A DNA stretch of 64,000 nucleotides from DTKD01 sp050948905 (lineage in GTDB: Bacteria > Armatimonadota > UBA5829), in contig JBMNES010000001.1 in NCBI GenBank assembly GCA_050948905.1, forward strand, positions 124,001 through 188,000, written 5' to 3'. Positions 52,925 to 61,846 of this stretch are shown here, one piece after another. The stretch's first letter is position 1, and each line of letters starts with the position of its first letter. The notes below the pieces were generated by a model, which was not told the origin of the DNA, did not search any database, and worked only from the letters and a program-made list of their open reading frames with translations. The translations under genes and the position numbers were made by a program.

Positions 52925-53785
52925 CTACTTTTTGCCGTATTTTTCAGCAGCTTTGACCGTGTGCGTGAGCAACATGGCTATCGTCATCGGTCCAACTCCG
53001 CCGGGCACTGGGGTTATGTAGCTTGCTCGCTGCGAAGCCGCCTCGAACTCAACATCCCCAACGTCCTTGTCCCTGCCATCGACCTTGTTATACCCCGCAT
53101 CAATGACAACGGCGCCTTCTTTGATCCAGTCGCCTTTTATGAACTCCGGCTTGCCGATCGCCGCCACCAGAATGTCCGCTCTGCGAACTACATCCGGCAG
53201 GTTCTGAGTTCTCGAATGACAAATCGTCACTGTAGCATGCCTCTCGAGAAGAGCCAACGCAGCAGGTTTACCCAGGATTATGCTGCGTCCCACGACCACA
53301 GCCTCAGCGCCCTTGATCGGAATATTATACGTCTCCAGCAGGGTTACAATTCCCTGCGGAGTGCACGATATGTAGTCGGCGGTTCCTAAAACCAGCTTAC
53401 CAAGGCTCATCGCACTTATTCCATCTACGTCTTTTTCAACCGCTACCGTAGACAGGATGTCAAGCTCATCAAGATGGCCGGGCACAGGATGCTGCACCAT
53501 AATTCCGTGAACCGACGGGTCGGCATTTAGCTGCATAATGGTGTCTTTGATCTGCTGCTGCTCGCTGTCAGGGGGCATATATATGAGGTCGCTGATCATC
53601 CCGGCGGCTTCACAAGCCTTTTTCTTCATCCTGGTGTACGTCACCGAAGCAGGGTCGTCGCCGACCAGAATCACCGCCAGTCTGGGTGTGATCCCGCGTT
53701 GAGCTTTTAGCTCCGCCACGCGCTCGGCAAGGTCTGCCCTGATCTGTTTCGCAGTCGCCGTTCCATCAAGAATCTTCGCAGCCAA
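52925..53785 (-). CDS. folD: Methylenetetrahydrofolate dehydrogenase/cyclohydrolase
   Basis: 286 residues from a TTG at 53785, 7 bases after GGAGGAGG and overlapping nusB by 20 bases. The N terminus AAKILDGTATAKQIRADL fits the family; a longer frame from 53842 does not. Catalytic YTRMKKKACEAAG, GIMVQHPVPGHLD and NAD(P) motif VVVGRSIILGKP are present. It interconverts one-carbon folates. Last gene of the efp...nusB-folD cluster. Confidence 0.95.
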   Translation of the reverse strand: MAAKILDGTATAKQIRADLAERVAELKAQRGITPRLAVILVGDDPASVTYTRMKKKACEAAGMISDLIYMPPDSEQQQIKDTIMQLNADPSVHGIMVQHPVPGHLDELDILSTVAVEKDVDGISAMSLGKLVLGTADYISCTPQGIVTLLETYNIPIKGAEAVVVGRSIILGKPAALALLERHATVTICHSRTQNLPDVVRRADILVAAIGKPEFIKGDWIKEGAVVIDAGYNKVDGRDKDVGDVEFEAASQRASYITPVPGGVGPMTIAMLLTHTVKAAEKYGKK

Positions 53786-54242
53786 GATTTGCCTCCTCCA
53801 TAACAGGCGCATTATCGCGCAGATATCCCGCCAAGACACCATTTACGAATTTGCCGGACTCCGCCGTGCTGTATTTCTTTGCCAACTCCACCGCCTCATC
53901 GACCGCAACTATCGGCGGCACCGAGTCGATGTATTTTATCTCGAAAAGCGCCAGTCGCAGGATGTTGCGATCCACCGCCGGTTGGCGATCCAGCGGCCAG
54001 CCTTCGGCAAGCTGATCGATGTAAACGTCGAGCTCCTCCCGATGCTCCCGCACCCCACGGGAAAGCGACACGGCATACTCCCTGGCCTGCTCAGCCCTCT
54101 GAGTTCCCTCTGCATCCAGACCAGACACATCCGCAAATTCAAGCGCTGTCTCAAGAGCCTCATCAAACGGCAAGCCAGCAGCGTCCACTTGGTACAATAC
54201 GTTCAGCGCCAACTCCCGCGCAGCTCGTCTTGTAGTCTTCAT
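53766..54242 (-). CDS. nusB: Transcription antitermination factor NusB
   Basis: 158 residues, all-helical. RRAARELALNVLYQVD at the start, LPKAEGWPLDRQP-like central turn and VDEAVELAKKYS...FVNGVLAG at the end. It binds boxA RNA with S10 during rRNA transcription. Between accC and folD, the order known from Firmicutes. Confidence 0.94.
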   Translation of the reverse strand: MKTTRRAARELALNVLYQVDAAGLPFDEALETALEFADVSGLDAEGTQRAEQAREYAVSLSRGVREHREELDVYIDQLAEGWPLDRQPAVDRNILRLALFEIKYIDSVPPIVAVDEAVELAKKYSTAESGKFVNGVLAGYLRDNAPVMEEANLGCEDS

Positions 54243-54301
54243 ACTACTCCACCAAACTCAAAACAATCCGGGCCAACAACAACACCCAAACAGACCAGCA
54301 A

Positions 54302-55651
54302 CTAGCCTCCTCCGTTCATTCGTCTGGCGACAAAAGCAGTAGAAAGCTCTCCCTTGCGGAAGTATGTGTTGGACAATATCTGCTTCTGATACTCTATATT
54401 TGTCTTGACGCCCTCAATCTCGTATTCCGACAGGCACCGCAACATTCGTGCGATGGCTTCATCTCTATCCTTTCCCCATACTATGAGCTTCGCAAGCATG
54501 GCATCGTAGTACGGGGGTATATCGTAACCCGAATAAACATGGCTGTCCAGGCGAACACCATTACCACCAGGGGCGACATATTGGCTGATTTTGCCGACAG
54601 ATGGCGCAAAATTGTGAGCCGGATCCTCAGCAATAATCCTGCACTCAATGGAATGGCCGTCGATGTTGATGTCTTTTTGAGTCACACTCAGCATCTCGCC
54701 AGCCGCTATTCGAATTTGTTCCTTAACTATGTCGACACCCGTCACAGCCTCAGTAACCGGATGCTCGACCTGAACACGGGTGTTCATCTCCATAAAATAG
54801 AAGTTGCCGTGTTTGTCCAGCAAAAACTCAACCGTACCCGCGTTTGCGTATCCGACAGCTTTTGCGAGCTTGATTGCGGCGTCACCCATCTTAGATCGGA
54901 TGGATGGATTGACAGCCACCGAGGGCGCTTCCTCCAGCAGCTTCTGATTTCTGCGCTGAATGGAGCACTCGCGCTCACCTAAATGAACATAATGCCCGTG
55001 CTCATCGCCCAGCAGTTGAACCTCGACATGCCTCGGCTCTTCGATCTCTTTTTCTATGTAAAGGTCGCCGTTGCCGAACGCCGATAAAGCCTCGGCTGTG
55101 GCCAATTTTAGTTGGCTGGCCAGGTCTTCCTCACTTGCAACCACTCTGATTCCGCGGCCTCCGCCGCCCGCCGTTGCCTTCAGACGCACCGGATATCCCA
55201 TCTTCGAGGCTGTCTTGAACGCGTCCTGCTCACTTTTGACGATTCCCTTGCTGCCGGGAATGCACGGAACGCCAGCCTTTGCAGCGGTCTCCTTTGCGCG
55301 AGCTTTGTCCCCCATCAATTCAATGGCGGCCGCGCTTGGGCCGATGAACTTTATGTTGCAAGCCTCGCAAGCCTCCGCAAATTGCGGCTGCTCGGAGAAA
55401 TAGGCATAGCCCGGATGGATGGCCTCTGCGCCGGTGATTATCGCCGCAGAGATGATATTGGGCATGTTCAGATAGCTTTCCTTGCTCGGCCCGGGCCCGA
55501 CGCAGACGGCTTCATCGGCCATTCTGACGTGCAGGGAATCGGTGTCCGCTTCGGAAAATATCGCTACAGTGGCAATGTTCATCTCGCGGCACGCGCGGAT
55601 GATCCTGATGGCGATCTCGCCTCTATTTGCTATGAGTATTTTTTTGAACAA
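54302..55651 (-). CDS. accC: Biotin carboxylase subunit of acetyl-CoA carboxylase
   Basis: 449 residues from a TTG at 55651 (FKKILIANRGEIAIRI), GGAG 8 bases upstream. An in-frame start at 55690 would overlap the preceding gene. ATP-grasp glycine loop GGGGRGIRV, KEIEEPRHVEVQLLGD, EMNTRVQVEHPVTE are intact. It carboxylates biotin on AccB in fatty acid synthesis. Confidence 0.95.
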   Translation of the reverse strand: MFKKILIANRGEIAIRIIRACREMNIATVAIFSEADTDSLHVRMADEAVCVGPGPSKESYLNMPNIISAAIITGAEAIHPGYAYFSEQPQFAEACEACNIKFIGPSAAAIELMGDKARAKETAAKAGVPCIPGSKGIVKSEQDAFKTASKMGYPVRLKATAGGGGRGIRVVASEEDLASQLKLATAEALSAFGNGDLYIEKEIEEPRHVEVQLLGDEHGHYVHLGERECSIQRRNQKLLEEAPSVAVNPSIRSKMGDAAIKLAKAVGYANAGTVEFLLDKHGNFYFMEMNTRVQVEHPVTEAVTGVDIVKEQIRIAAGEMLSVTQKDINIDGHSIECRIIAEDPAHNFAPSVGKISQYVAPGGNGVRLDSHVYSGYDIPPYYDAMLAKLIVWGKDRDEAIARMLRCLSEYEIEGVKTNIEYQKQILSNTYFRKGELSTAFVARRMNGGG

Positions 55652-55665
55652 ATCAAATTCTCCGT

Positions 55666-56064
55666 TCAGAATTTGTCGTGGGTAGGACAATGGACTGCGC
55701 CCGTGCCGGGATCGTAGGTGTAGGGTTTATTGGAAACCGGGCAAGTGAAATAGTCCGGGCTTACCGACAAGCCGATGTCGCGCAGAGTCGGCGGGTTCTG
55801 GTCATCAGTCGTCATTTTGTAGTTGATGATGCCGGTACGTATCTGTTTCAGCCTCTCCCGACAATCAGCCGCCTTACCTGTGTCGATCGCCTGACCTACC
55901 ACGGTCTTTTTGGCGCTGCCAGAGTCGAGCAGTTCGCTGTCCTTGCTCACCGTCCCAGTTCCGCCCTTGCCCGCGAAGTATACTGCGGCGACAACAACTA
56001 TAATGGCAGCCACTACCAGCAGCGCTATCAGGCCGACGCTCCCTTTTGTGCGCGTATTCATCAC
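55666..56064 (-). CDS. Small membrane-anchored protein of unknown function between accB and accC
   Basis: 132 residues. A single N-terminal transmembrane helix (about 10-30, VGLIALLVVAAIIVVVAAVYF) precedes a soluble part with ADCRERLKQIRTGIINYK and CPVSNKPYTYDPGTGAVHCP. The helix followed by RLKQIRTGIINY resembles type II secretion pseudopilins (GspG-like), but there is no clear prepilin cleavage site. One base overlaps the accB stop region. Its place inside the carboxylase operon is unusual. Confidence 0.7.
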   Translation of the reverse strand: MMNTRTKGSVGLIALLVVAAIIVVVAAVYFAGKGGTGTVSKDSELLDSGSAKKTVVGQAIDTGKAADCRERLKQIRTGIINYKMTTDDQNPPTLRDIGLSVSPDYFTCPVSNKPYTYDPGTGAVHCPTHDKF

Positions 56065-56474
56065 TACTCCAGCCTGAACAGCGGCTGGCCGTATTCGACG
56101 GGCATCCCGTCCTCCACCAGCACCTCTGCCACAGTTCCGCTCACCCGAGAGACGATGTCGTTTTTGATCTTCATCGATTCGATTGAGCCGACAACCTGAC
56201 CTGCTGATACTTCAGAACCGACCTTAGCCAGCTCAGACGTCAGCCGGAACATGCCGACCATAGGGGCGGTAATGAACAGTCCCTTTGGCTCTTCAGCCTT
56301 GATTGGCGAAACAGGGGCTGCCGACGCCTTGCTCGGCTTGGCAGGTTTCGGCGCTGCAGCCGGCTTGCTCCCTTTCTTTATGCATACTTTATAGTCGCCT
56401 TTTTGTATGCAAAGCTCCTCGTTGGGGGAGCCCTCCAGCACGCGAATCAATTGTTCGATCTTATCAACATCCAT
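56064..56474 (-). CDS. accB: Biotin carboxyl carrier protein of acetyl-CoA carboxylase
   Basis: 136 residues. An N-terminal helical part, an Ala/Pro/Lys linker (about 33-58) and a C-terminal biotinyl domain with the biotin site ESMKIKND (usually EAMKLMN). It carries carboxyl groups between AccC and the transferase. The thumb-like insertion typical of AccB is present in TSELAKVGSEVSAGQVV. Confidence 0.94.
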   Translation of the reverse strand: MDVDKIEQLIRVLEGSPNEELCIQKGDYKVCIKKGSKPAAAPKPAKPSKASAAPVSPIKAEEPKGLFITAPMVGMFRLTSELAKVGSEVSAGQVVGSIESMKIKNDIVSRVSGTVAEVLVEDGMPVEYGQPLFRLE

Positions 56475-56479
56475 GCAGA

Positions 56480-57565
56480 CTAAATCTCCAACTCAAAGAT
56501 AAGGTACTCAATCGCGCGGAAAGTGAAGCTGAGCAAAACGACGCCGAGGCATATCAACGCCAGCGTGGTAACAGTGTGGCCCTGCGCCGCAAACGAAGCG
56601 TCAGTGCCGTCCTGGCGGTAGGTCAGAAAACTCATAAACCGATCCATATTGCCCAGCAGCTTATATAGAATCTCATATAGCCTATGGTAGAAGTAGGCAA
56701 ACCCCGCACCGACCAGCACCAAACCAACAGGCGTCACAACTTTGAACTTCTGCCGCTGATGTTCGATCCATATAGTGCAGTTCCGACATCTTTCCTTCTT
56801 TTGCTGGCTCGACAGGACTACCTTAGGTCTGTTATCAGCCACCTTAACGCCAGCGTTGGCCTCCCCGCTCATCTCGCGGTCGCGCTCCATAAGCGCCTTG
56901 CGAATCACTTCCTGATCGCATAGACAGCCGGATTTGATCTGCCAGCACGGTTTTCGTCTTTTGCCCGGTTCGCAGAATCGTTTTGAGCGCTCGTTGCATA
57001 CCGCCATATCCCAGCACATTTCATAAAGCTTGGGTTTATGTACTTTGCGCGTGATCTCAGTTTGCGATTCCTGGGCGGGGGCTTGTCGAGGGGCGGTGAA
57101 TCGCCTGACCACCCCCATTATCACGTCGCGCACCAGCAGCAGCACCCCCGGCGCCAAACAGAAAAGGCCGACCAACGCGATGTCGTTTACAATTCCCTGA
57201 TATATCTCGCTCTGTTTCATCGCGCCCAGCGTGAGGCTGTTGAAGCCGCTGGGGCTGAAGAAATAGATCGCTGCGCCGACCAGCGTAAGTATCAGGCCGA
57301 TGGTCTCCTGTTTGAAGAACTGAACGCATATCCCGAAGACGAGCGCAATCGAGCCGTAGCGCAGCATCCATTTCGCCCAACCGATGCTTTGCAGAAGCGC
57401 GTCTTTTTCTTCGGCCTTCATCCCTTTCATGGCCGCCAGTTTTGGCCCAAAGACCACGTATAGCAGATATGCAAGCGCTAATCCAGTCGCCACCGCCCCA
57501 AGTTTGAGGCCGAGTCCTGCGACCATCTCAAGGAAGTTATTGATCTGTCTGCGGCTGTCGCTCAC
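56480..57565 (-). CDS. Multi-pass membrane protein with cytoplasmic-type Cys-rich loop
   Basis: 361 residues, not recognised. About six transmembrane helices: three to four in the first 155 residues and two in the last 110. Between them lies a Cys-rich hydrophilic loop (about 190-290): YEMCWDMAVCNERSKRFC, then RRKPCWQIKSGCLC and RCRNC, about nine cysteines that could hold zinc or Fe-S. It is inserted between efp and accB. Function unknown. Confidence 0.75.
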   Translation of the reverse strand: MSDSRRQINNFLEMVAGLGLKLGAVATGLALAYLLYVVFGPKLAAMKGMKAEEKDALLQSIGWAKWMLRYGSIALVFGICVQFFKQETIGLILTLVGAAIYFFSPSGFNSLTLGAMKQSEIYQGIVNDIALVGLFCLAPGVLLLVRDVIMGVVRRFTAPRQAPAQESQTEITRKVHKPKLYEMCWDMAVCNERSKRFCEPGKRRKPCWQIKSGCLCDQEVIRKALMERDREMSGEANAGVKVADNRPKVVLSSQQKKERCRNCTIWIEHQRQKFKVVTPVGLVLVGAGFAYFYHRLYEILYKLLGNMDRFMSFLTYRQDGTDASFAAQGHTVTTLALICLGVVLLSFTFRAIEYLIFELEI

Positions 57566-57572
57566 GATGATT

Positions 57573-58133
57573 TCACTCTTTAACTCTCTCCAGGTACTGA
57601 TCTGAACGGGTGTCGACCTTGACCTTATCTCCGATATTAATGAAGAATGGGACCTGAATCACCGCTCCGGACTCCAATGTGGCGGGTTTTCCGCCGCCGG
57701 ATGCGGTATTGCCTCTCTCGCCAGGCTCGGTGTCGGCGATGACCGCCTCGACCGTGATCGGCATTTCGACGTTGATAAGCTCCCCTTTGTGAGCCAATGC
57801 GGTTACTTCGAGACCCTCAATGAGGTATTTGACCCCGTCGCCGATTTTGTCCTTGGAGACAGGGTTGATCTCATAGGACTCGGTGTCCATGAAATAGTAA
57901 TCGCCATCTTGTTCGTAGCTAAACTGCAGTGGGTATCGATCCAGAATAGCCTGATCCATCTTTTCACCCGCGCGCCAGGTCTTCTCTATGACCGCCCCGG
58001 TGCGCACATTTTTGAGCTTGCTGCGCACGAAAGCGCCTCCCTTGCCGGGTTTTACGTGTTGAAACTCGACGATGGTGAAGATGTCGTTGTCCACGATGAT
58101 GGAAAGGCCGTTCTTGAAATCACTGGTATCCAT
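57573..58133 (-). CDS. efp: Translation elongation factor P
   Basis: 186 residues from the ATG at 58133 (GAGG 9 bases upstream); an in-frame start 15 codons earlier is unlikely. Three OB-like domains; the modification loop is KPGKGGAF. It rescues ribosomes stalled at polyproline, relevant to the nine-proline tail of the SurA-like protein. First in efp-x-accB-x-accC-nusB-folD. Confidence 0.95.
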   Translation of the reverse strand: MDTSDFKNGLSIIVDNDIFTIVEFQHVKPGKGGAFVRSKLKNVRTGAVIEKTWRAGEKMDQAILDRYPLQFSYEQDGDYYFMDTESYEINPVSKDKIGDGVKYLIEGLEVTALAHKGELINVEMPITVEAVIADTEPGERGNTASGGGKPATLESGAVIQVPFFINIGDKVKVDTRSDQYLERVKE

Positions 58134-58265
58134 TAAGGTTATCCTCTCTATGGAAATGCGAACATTTCCGAGTCGCACGCGGCCAGCAGCCCACGCGCAT
58201 TCACGGTGAAATTATATCATAAGGCTCTGATAGGCGGCAAATGAGGGGGGCGGGTGACGGTTTAT

Positions 58266-58291
58266 GTCATCCTGCGCGAAGTCGCAGGATC
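58266..58291. repeat. R4 hairpin repeat, copy 2
   Basis: TCATCCTGCGCGAAGTCGCA followed by GGATCA, in the opposite orientation to 36800-36835. ATCCTGCG and CGCAGGAT form the stem. Confidence 0.65.
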
Positions 58292-58309
58292 ACGTACCGT
58301 TTGTTCCCC

Positions 58310-58401
58310 GTGGATTGCGCGACTGCACGCGGAATGACAAAGGGCGCGGCGCTGAATGACCGGGTTTCGCGACCTTCGGTCACGGTCCGCTTGCGTGCAA
58401 A
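58310..58401 (+). repeat. Dispersed repeat R3, copy 1
   Basis: GGATTGCGCGACTGCACGCG, GAATGAC, then GCTGAATGACCGGGTTTCGC and a CACGGTC...TTGCGTGCAA end. It matches 60692-60790 and, in part, 59934-59981. Confidence 0.75.
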
Positions 58402-58427
58402 TCGAAGAAACGAAAAAATGTAGCCGA

Positions 58428-58808
58428 CTATCGCTTTGATTCCAGATGGGCCACAAATTCTGCGCGAAAGGCACCCACAAACCCCGCACCACAAGCGGCT
58501 ATGACAGCCAAAGGAAGGTGCAGATCGCCCCACAATGGTTCTGCTATTCGCAGCAGAACTGACATCCCACCGTAGTAGAGTATCGGCCCAAACGCCAACA
58601 CTCCCCACGCATCGTACACTATGTATCTGCCTGCAATTCCTGAAAAAGCAGCGGACAGCATTATCGCCGATATAAGCGATAACCAGTCGATATTTGAATA
58701 TATTGGAGTTACAAAAACCGGAATTGACTCAGCCAGTAGGACTATTGCGCAACCGCCAAGAATCCCTAAAACTATTCGTAGCCACTTCGGTAGTATATGG
58801 CACGCCAT
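58428..58808 (-). CDS. Small four-helix membrane protein of unknown function
   Basis: 126 residues from the second ATG after GGGAGG (58808). Four predicted membrane helices and no recognisable motif. The only hint of function is its place at the start of a run of lineage-specific membrane proteins among repeats. Confidence 0.6.
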   Translation of the reverse strand: MACHILPKWLRIVLGILGGCAIVLLAESIPVFVTPIYSNIDWLSLISAIMLSAAFSGIAGRYIVYDAWGVLAFGPILYYGGMSVLLRIAEPLWGDLHLPLAVIAACGAGFVGAFRAEFVAHLESKR

Positions 58809-59009
58809 CATTTTACCTCCCATTGCATTTTATAGTAGCACCGGGCCTTAGTTTGGCCAAGACAGTGATGGCCGTTACGTTGTGCAGTTTACGGTTGTCG
58901 GTTCATTTCATCTGTGCTCCATATTATAGTCATCCCTCGGAATGACGAGGTTTGTTGTTTCGAGAAAAGACTTCCTAGAAAAACGGAGGATTCGAAGTTT
59001 TTATGCTGC

Positions 59010-59744
59010 TCAAAAGTTGGTGAACCCCTTGAATCTTGCTTTTCTAACGTTTTCTTCTAAAATAATTGCATCAAATTTCCAAGTTCCGTGAGGCTCAACA
59101 TTGTTGCAGTTCGCCAGTGTCGAGCCCACTTGCGCACCCGAACTATCATACAAGTTGAATTCCACCTGGACATAACCGAATGTCCTATCAGTGTTATTAA
59201 CGGCTGTTCCCACTATATGATGAGTGCCATACTCACCAGTCTTGAAATACCACTCTTGAAGAGTAAAGTCTTCAGCGGGCGTTTCAATTGTTCTGTTTGC
59301 CGAAGTATCCCAGTTGTTGCCGGTATCCTCTGATACATTACTTATCAAAGCCCCCAGCAATGCTAATCCGATAAAGCCGACGACGATAACACTCACAATA
59401 ATAGCTACAATTTCGCCAACTCCTAGCGTCCTCCTCTGTGGATACGGAGCTAAAGAATATGGAGCAGTCGGGGCAGCCGGTGTATGCTGTTGGGGCTGAT
59501 AGGATTGCGCTTGAGCTATCTGCGGCTGCTGGTAGGTCGTTCGGTCTACCGCCGGTGTTTCCTGCCGCTGTGGCATGACCTGCCCTATATAGACGTTGCC
59601 TGAGATAGTCAACACTCTATACCAGCCATTCCTGAATTCTACGTTTTTTGCCGGTGAGGTCGTAGCCGCCTGCCCGTTGCACATAATATTCGCCCGTTGC
59701 CCTTGCACGGGTACCTGTAAAAACGTAACTATTTCTTCTGTCAT
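59010..59744 (-). CDS. Membrane-anchored FxLYD-domain protein
   Basis: 244 residues with GGGAGG before the ATG. An N-terminal beta-rich part of about 60 residues, a Gln/Pro-rich linker, one transmembrane helix (EIVAIIVSVIVVGFIGLALL, about 112-135) and a C-terminal FxLYD domain with the name-giving motif in VEFNLYDSSGAQVGS. FxLYD domains are found outside the membrane in many Gram-positives. Function unknown. Confidence 0.75.
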   Translation of the reverse strand: MTEEIVTFLQVPVQGQRANIMCNGQAATTSPAKNVEFRNGWYRVLTISGNVYIGQVMPQRQETPAVDRTTYQQPQIAQAQSYQPQQHTPAAPTAPYSLAPYPQRRTLGVGEIVAIIVSVIVVGFIGLALLGALISNVSEDTGNNWDTSANRTIETPAEDFTLQEWYFKTGEYGTHHIVGTAVNNTDRTFGYVQVEFNLYDSSGAQVGSTLANCNNVEPHGTWKFDAIILEENVRKARFKGFTNF

Positions 59745-59933
59745 TCGCCTACCCTCCCTATTTACTTGGAGTGTATCTCTACATCAACTGATAAGTCAAT
59801 GTCAGTTTCTGACAATTGATCCTACTATGCTTCAATTGAGTTGCAATTGACACAGGTAACTGGATGTGCTTGATAAGTTTGTGTTCACGCCATTTCCTTA
59901 ATGAGCAAATCTAACTGGCCTGCTTAGGCGGCA

Positions 59934-59981
59934 TCGGATTCCGCGGCTGCGCGCGGAATTGCGAGATTTCGTGACATTCGG
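59934..59981 (+). repeat. Dispersed repeat R3, copy 2 (partial)
   Basis: GGATTCCGCGGCTGCGCGCG, GAATTGCGAG, ATTTCGTGAC. It shares the hairpin core and the TTTCGTGAC end with the other copies. The remaining 59745-59933 shows nothing else. Confidence 0.65.
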
Positions 59982-59991
59982 TAAAAAACCT

Positions 59992-60633
59992 TTAGTGCTT
60001 AGGCAGTGCTTGCTCCGGTGCATTTTGCTTCGGAATGAAACGGTTGTATGGATATTCAATGCGACCTATGTAAATGCCCTGTCCAGATGCCACGCGACCA
60101 CCCAGTTTGCGGGCCCTATGTCCGTCAACTGTACGGATTTCTTCTCCAGACATTGGGTTCACTATGGAGCCCATGCGTGGCGATGCGGAAAATATCTCTA
60201 CAACATCAATCCCGCCGTGGTTATTACGCAGCATTAGCAGTGTAATCCCCTGTTGGAGATCAACCAGGTATTCACTATCCGGGTCATGAAACCTAAGATA
60301 GGGTCCCGAATTGCCTTCCTGTGCATACCAGTACACGTTTACCGGCCATGCACCGCCGGAATCGCCAGGAATCCAACGAGTCTGTCCTTTGAAATGGGAC
60401 GTCTCCAAGCGAACCTTTCGATTCCACTGTGCGCAAAAGATTTTTCTTAACCGAGCCATATAGATCACCGATCCAGACCCATCCGGAAGCGGAATTCTAG
60501 ATTGTTTCCACATAAAGAATCCAGAGATAAGCCACACCCCTAATAACAGTACTATTGCGGTTGTTACTAGGCGGCCCCGAGACATCCATACTCGCCTACC
60601 TCTACGTCTGTTTTCGTTTGCTTCGTCTCTCAT
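59992..60633 (-). CDS. Membrane-anchored protein of unknown function
   Basis: 213 residues from the ATG at 60633. The frame is open much further upstream, but that part overlaps repeat R3 and the neighbouring gene. Arg-rich N terminus, one transmembrane helix (LVTTAIVLLLGVWLISGFF, about 22-40) and a soluble C-terminal domain. No family recognised, no strong ribosome site. Confidence 0.6.
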   Translation of the reverse strand: MRDEANENRRRGRRVWMSRGRLVTTAIVLLLGVWLISGFFMWKQSRIPLPDGSGSVIYMARLRKIFCAQWNRKVRLETSHFKGQTRWIPGDSGGAWPVNVYWYAQEGNSGPYLRFHDPDSEYLVDLQQGITLLMLRNNHGGIDVVEIFSASPRMGSIVNPMSGEEIRTVDGHRARKLGGRVASGQGIYIGRIEYPYNRFIPKQNAPEQALPKH

Positions 60634-60691
60634 AATCAAATATCTTTTGTATGCCTTGGTGTGACCGCTCCAGTCGTCAGCCAGCATCGCT

Positions 60692-60790
60692 TGCTTGCCA
60701 TAGATTCCGCGACTGCGCGTGGAATGACGAATGGTGACGCTGAATGACCAGGTTTCGTGACAGTCGATCACGGCTTCGGTTGCGTGCAAC
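60692..60790 (+). repeat. Dispersed repeat R3, copy 3
   Basis: GATTCCGCGACTGCGCGTGG, AATGACGAATGG, GCTGAATGACCAGGTTTCGT, then GATCACGGCTTCGGTTGCGT. It fills the gap between two membrane-anchored genes. Confidence 0.75.
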
Positions 60791-60811
60791 GAAGGTATGA
60801 CCGCCATTGAT

Positions 60812-61702
60812 TCACCGACACCATAGTGTTGGCTCACTAACAACTCCTGATGCCTCGAACGGAAGACGTACGGACCTCGCTGTATCCAGCGAATATACAT
60901 AGATCGGGTCGCCCGAGATCTCCGACGGTGTCTCGTATAGCAAACCACGAGAGTCCGGCGACCAACCGATGACGATAGCCCGAGCCGGCAACCGAAGCGG
61001 CCGACTTGCCGATGACTTAAGGGACATCACGTTTGAATTTCCCACGACTAAGAATTTTCCATCTCCAGACCATTGCGGCCGCCCTTGTCCTTTATATCGC
61101 TTTACCTGTTGGCTGTCTACATCCAGAGACACCGGCCTCGCCCATTTGTCCTGATATGCAAGCCAACGACCATTTGGGTGCCAAGATAACAGGCCATAGG
61201 CTGGCCAGTGTGAAATAATGCGCTTCCCCGTGCGAACATTCACGACATCAAGCAGGCTTGACGTAGGTTGGCGATTTTCATATTTAATGGCTAGGCGTTG
61301 CCCATTTCGAGATAGTGCAAGAACCACATCGGGTATATCAAGCGCACTCATTTTTTGCCGATACAAGACCCGACCCGATTGCAAATCAACAACAATCACA
61401 CCAGAGTGGTTAGAAAAAGACTCATCTCGTGAAGAACGTGATTCCACATAAGCCATTGTGCGACCATCGAAAGAAATGGCGTAGTTTGATCGCACGATAA
61501 TCTGCGATGCCTTTTGCTCGCGGAGCTTAAGTACGGTATTTTTCTCTCCGGTGCGCAGATTGTGGCGCACGAGATTGTATCCTTTGGTGCAATAGATATT
61601 TCCGCCAAAAGCGCTCACTCGTTGTCTATTGGTCGTTCTATGAATCAGCATTACTGCCAGCCCAACCAATAAGAGAAGCGCTACAAGTCTCCAGTGTCGC
61701 AT
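60812..61702 (-). CDS. Membrane-anchored beta-propeller-like protein
   Basis: 296 residues from the ATG at 61702 (GAGG 6 bases upstream). The open frame reaches 61807, but that part includes a direct repeat. A transmembrane anchor (WRLVALLLLVGLAVMLI) is followed by TolB/WD40-like repeats: YAISFDGRTMAYVES, VLALSRNGQRLAIKYE, LLSWHPNGRWLAYQD, GWSPDSRGLLYETP. Probably an extracytoplasmic six-blade-type propeller, partner unknown. Confidence 0.75.
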   Translation of the reverse strand: MRHWRLVALLLLVGLAVMLIHRTTNRQRVSAFGGNIYCTKGYNLVRHNLRTGEKNTVLKLREQKASQIIVRSNYAISFDGRTMAYVESRSSRDESFSNHSGVIVVDLQSGRVLYRQKMSALDIPDVVLALSRNGQRLAIKYENRQPTSSLLDVVNVRTGKRIISHWPAYGLLSWHPNGRWLAYQDKWARPVSLDVDSQQVKRYKGQGRPQWSGDGKFLVVGNSNVMSLKSSASRPLRLPARAIVIGWSPDSRGLLYETPSEISGDPIYVYSLDTARSVRLPFEASGVVSEPTLWCR

Positions 61703-61783
61703 CGCAAACCTCACAAGCTCCCTGCTCGGATCATATATCGATACCGCAAGGGCAATCGGTTTTGTTGCATCGGATTCATGTGT

Positions 61784-61839
61784 CGATGCGCTTTCGCATA
61801 ATGCCAATCTGATTTTGGCCGGGACAGAGGCCGGCCACT
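61784..61839 (+). repeat. Direct repeat R5, copy 1
   Basis: CGATGCGCTTTCGCATAATG, then TGATTTTGGCCGGGACAGAG and GCCGGCCACT. The GGCCGG...CCGGCC part can form a hairpin. The second copy is exactly 500 bases away. Confidence 0.85.
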
Positions 61840-61846
61840 GCGTTCT

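Noticed and set aside
60634..60948. 105-codon extension of the membrane-anchored protein gene
   Set aside because: It crosses repeat R3 and the 3' end of the neighbouring gene, and its composition is unlike a protein domain.
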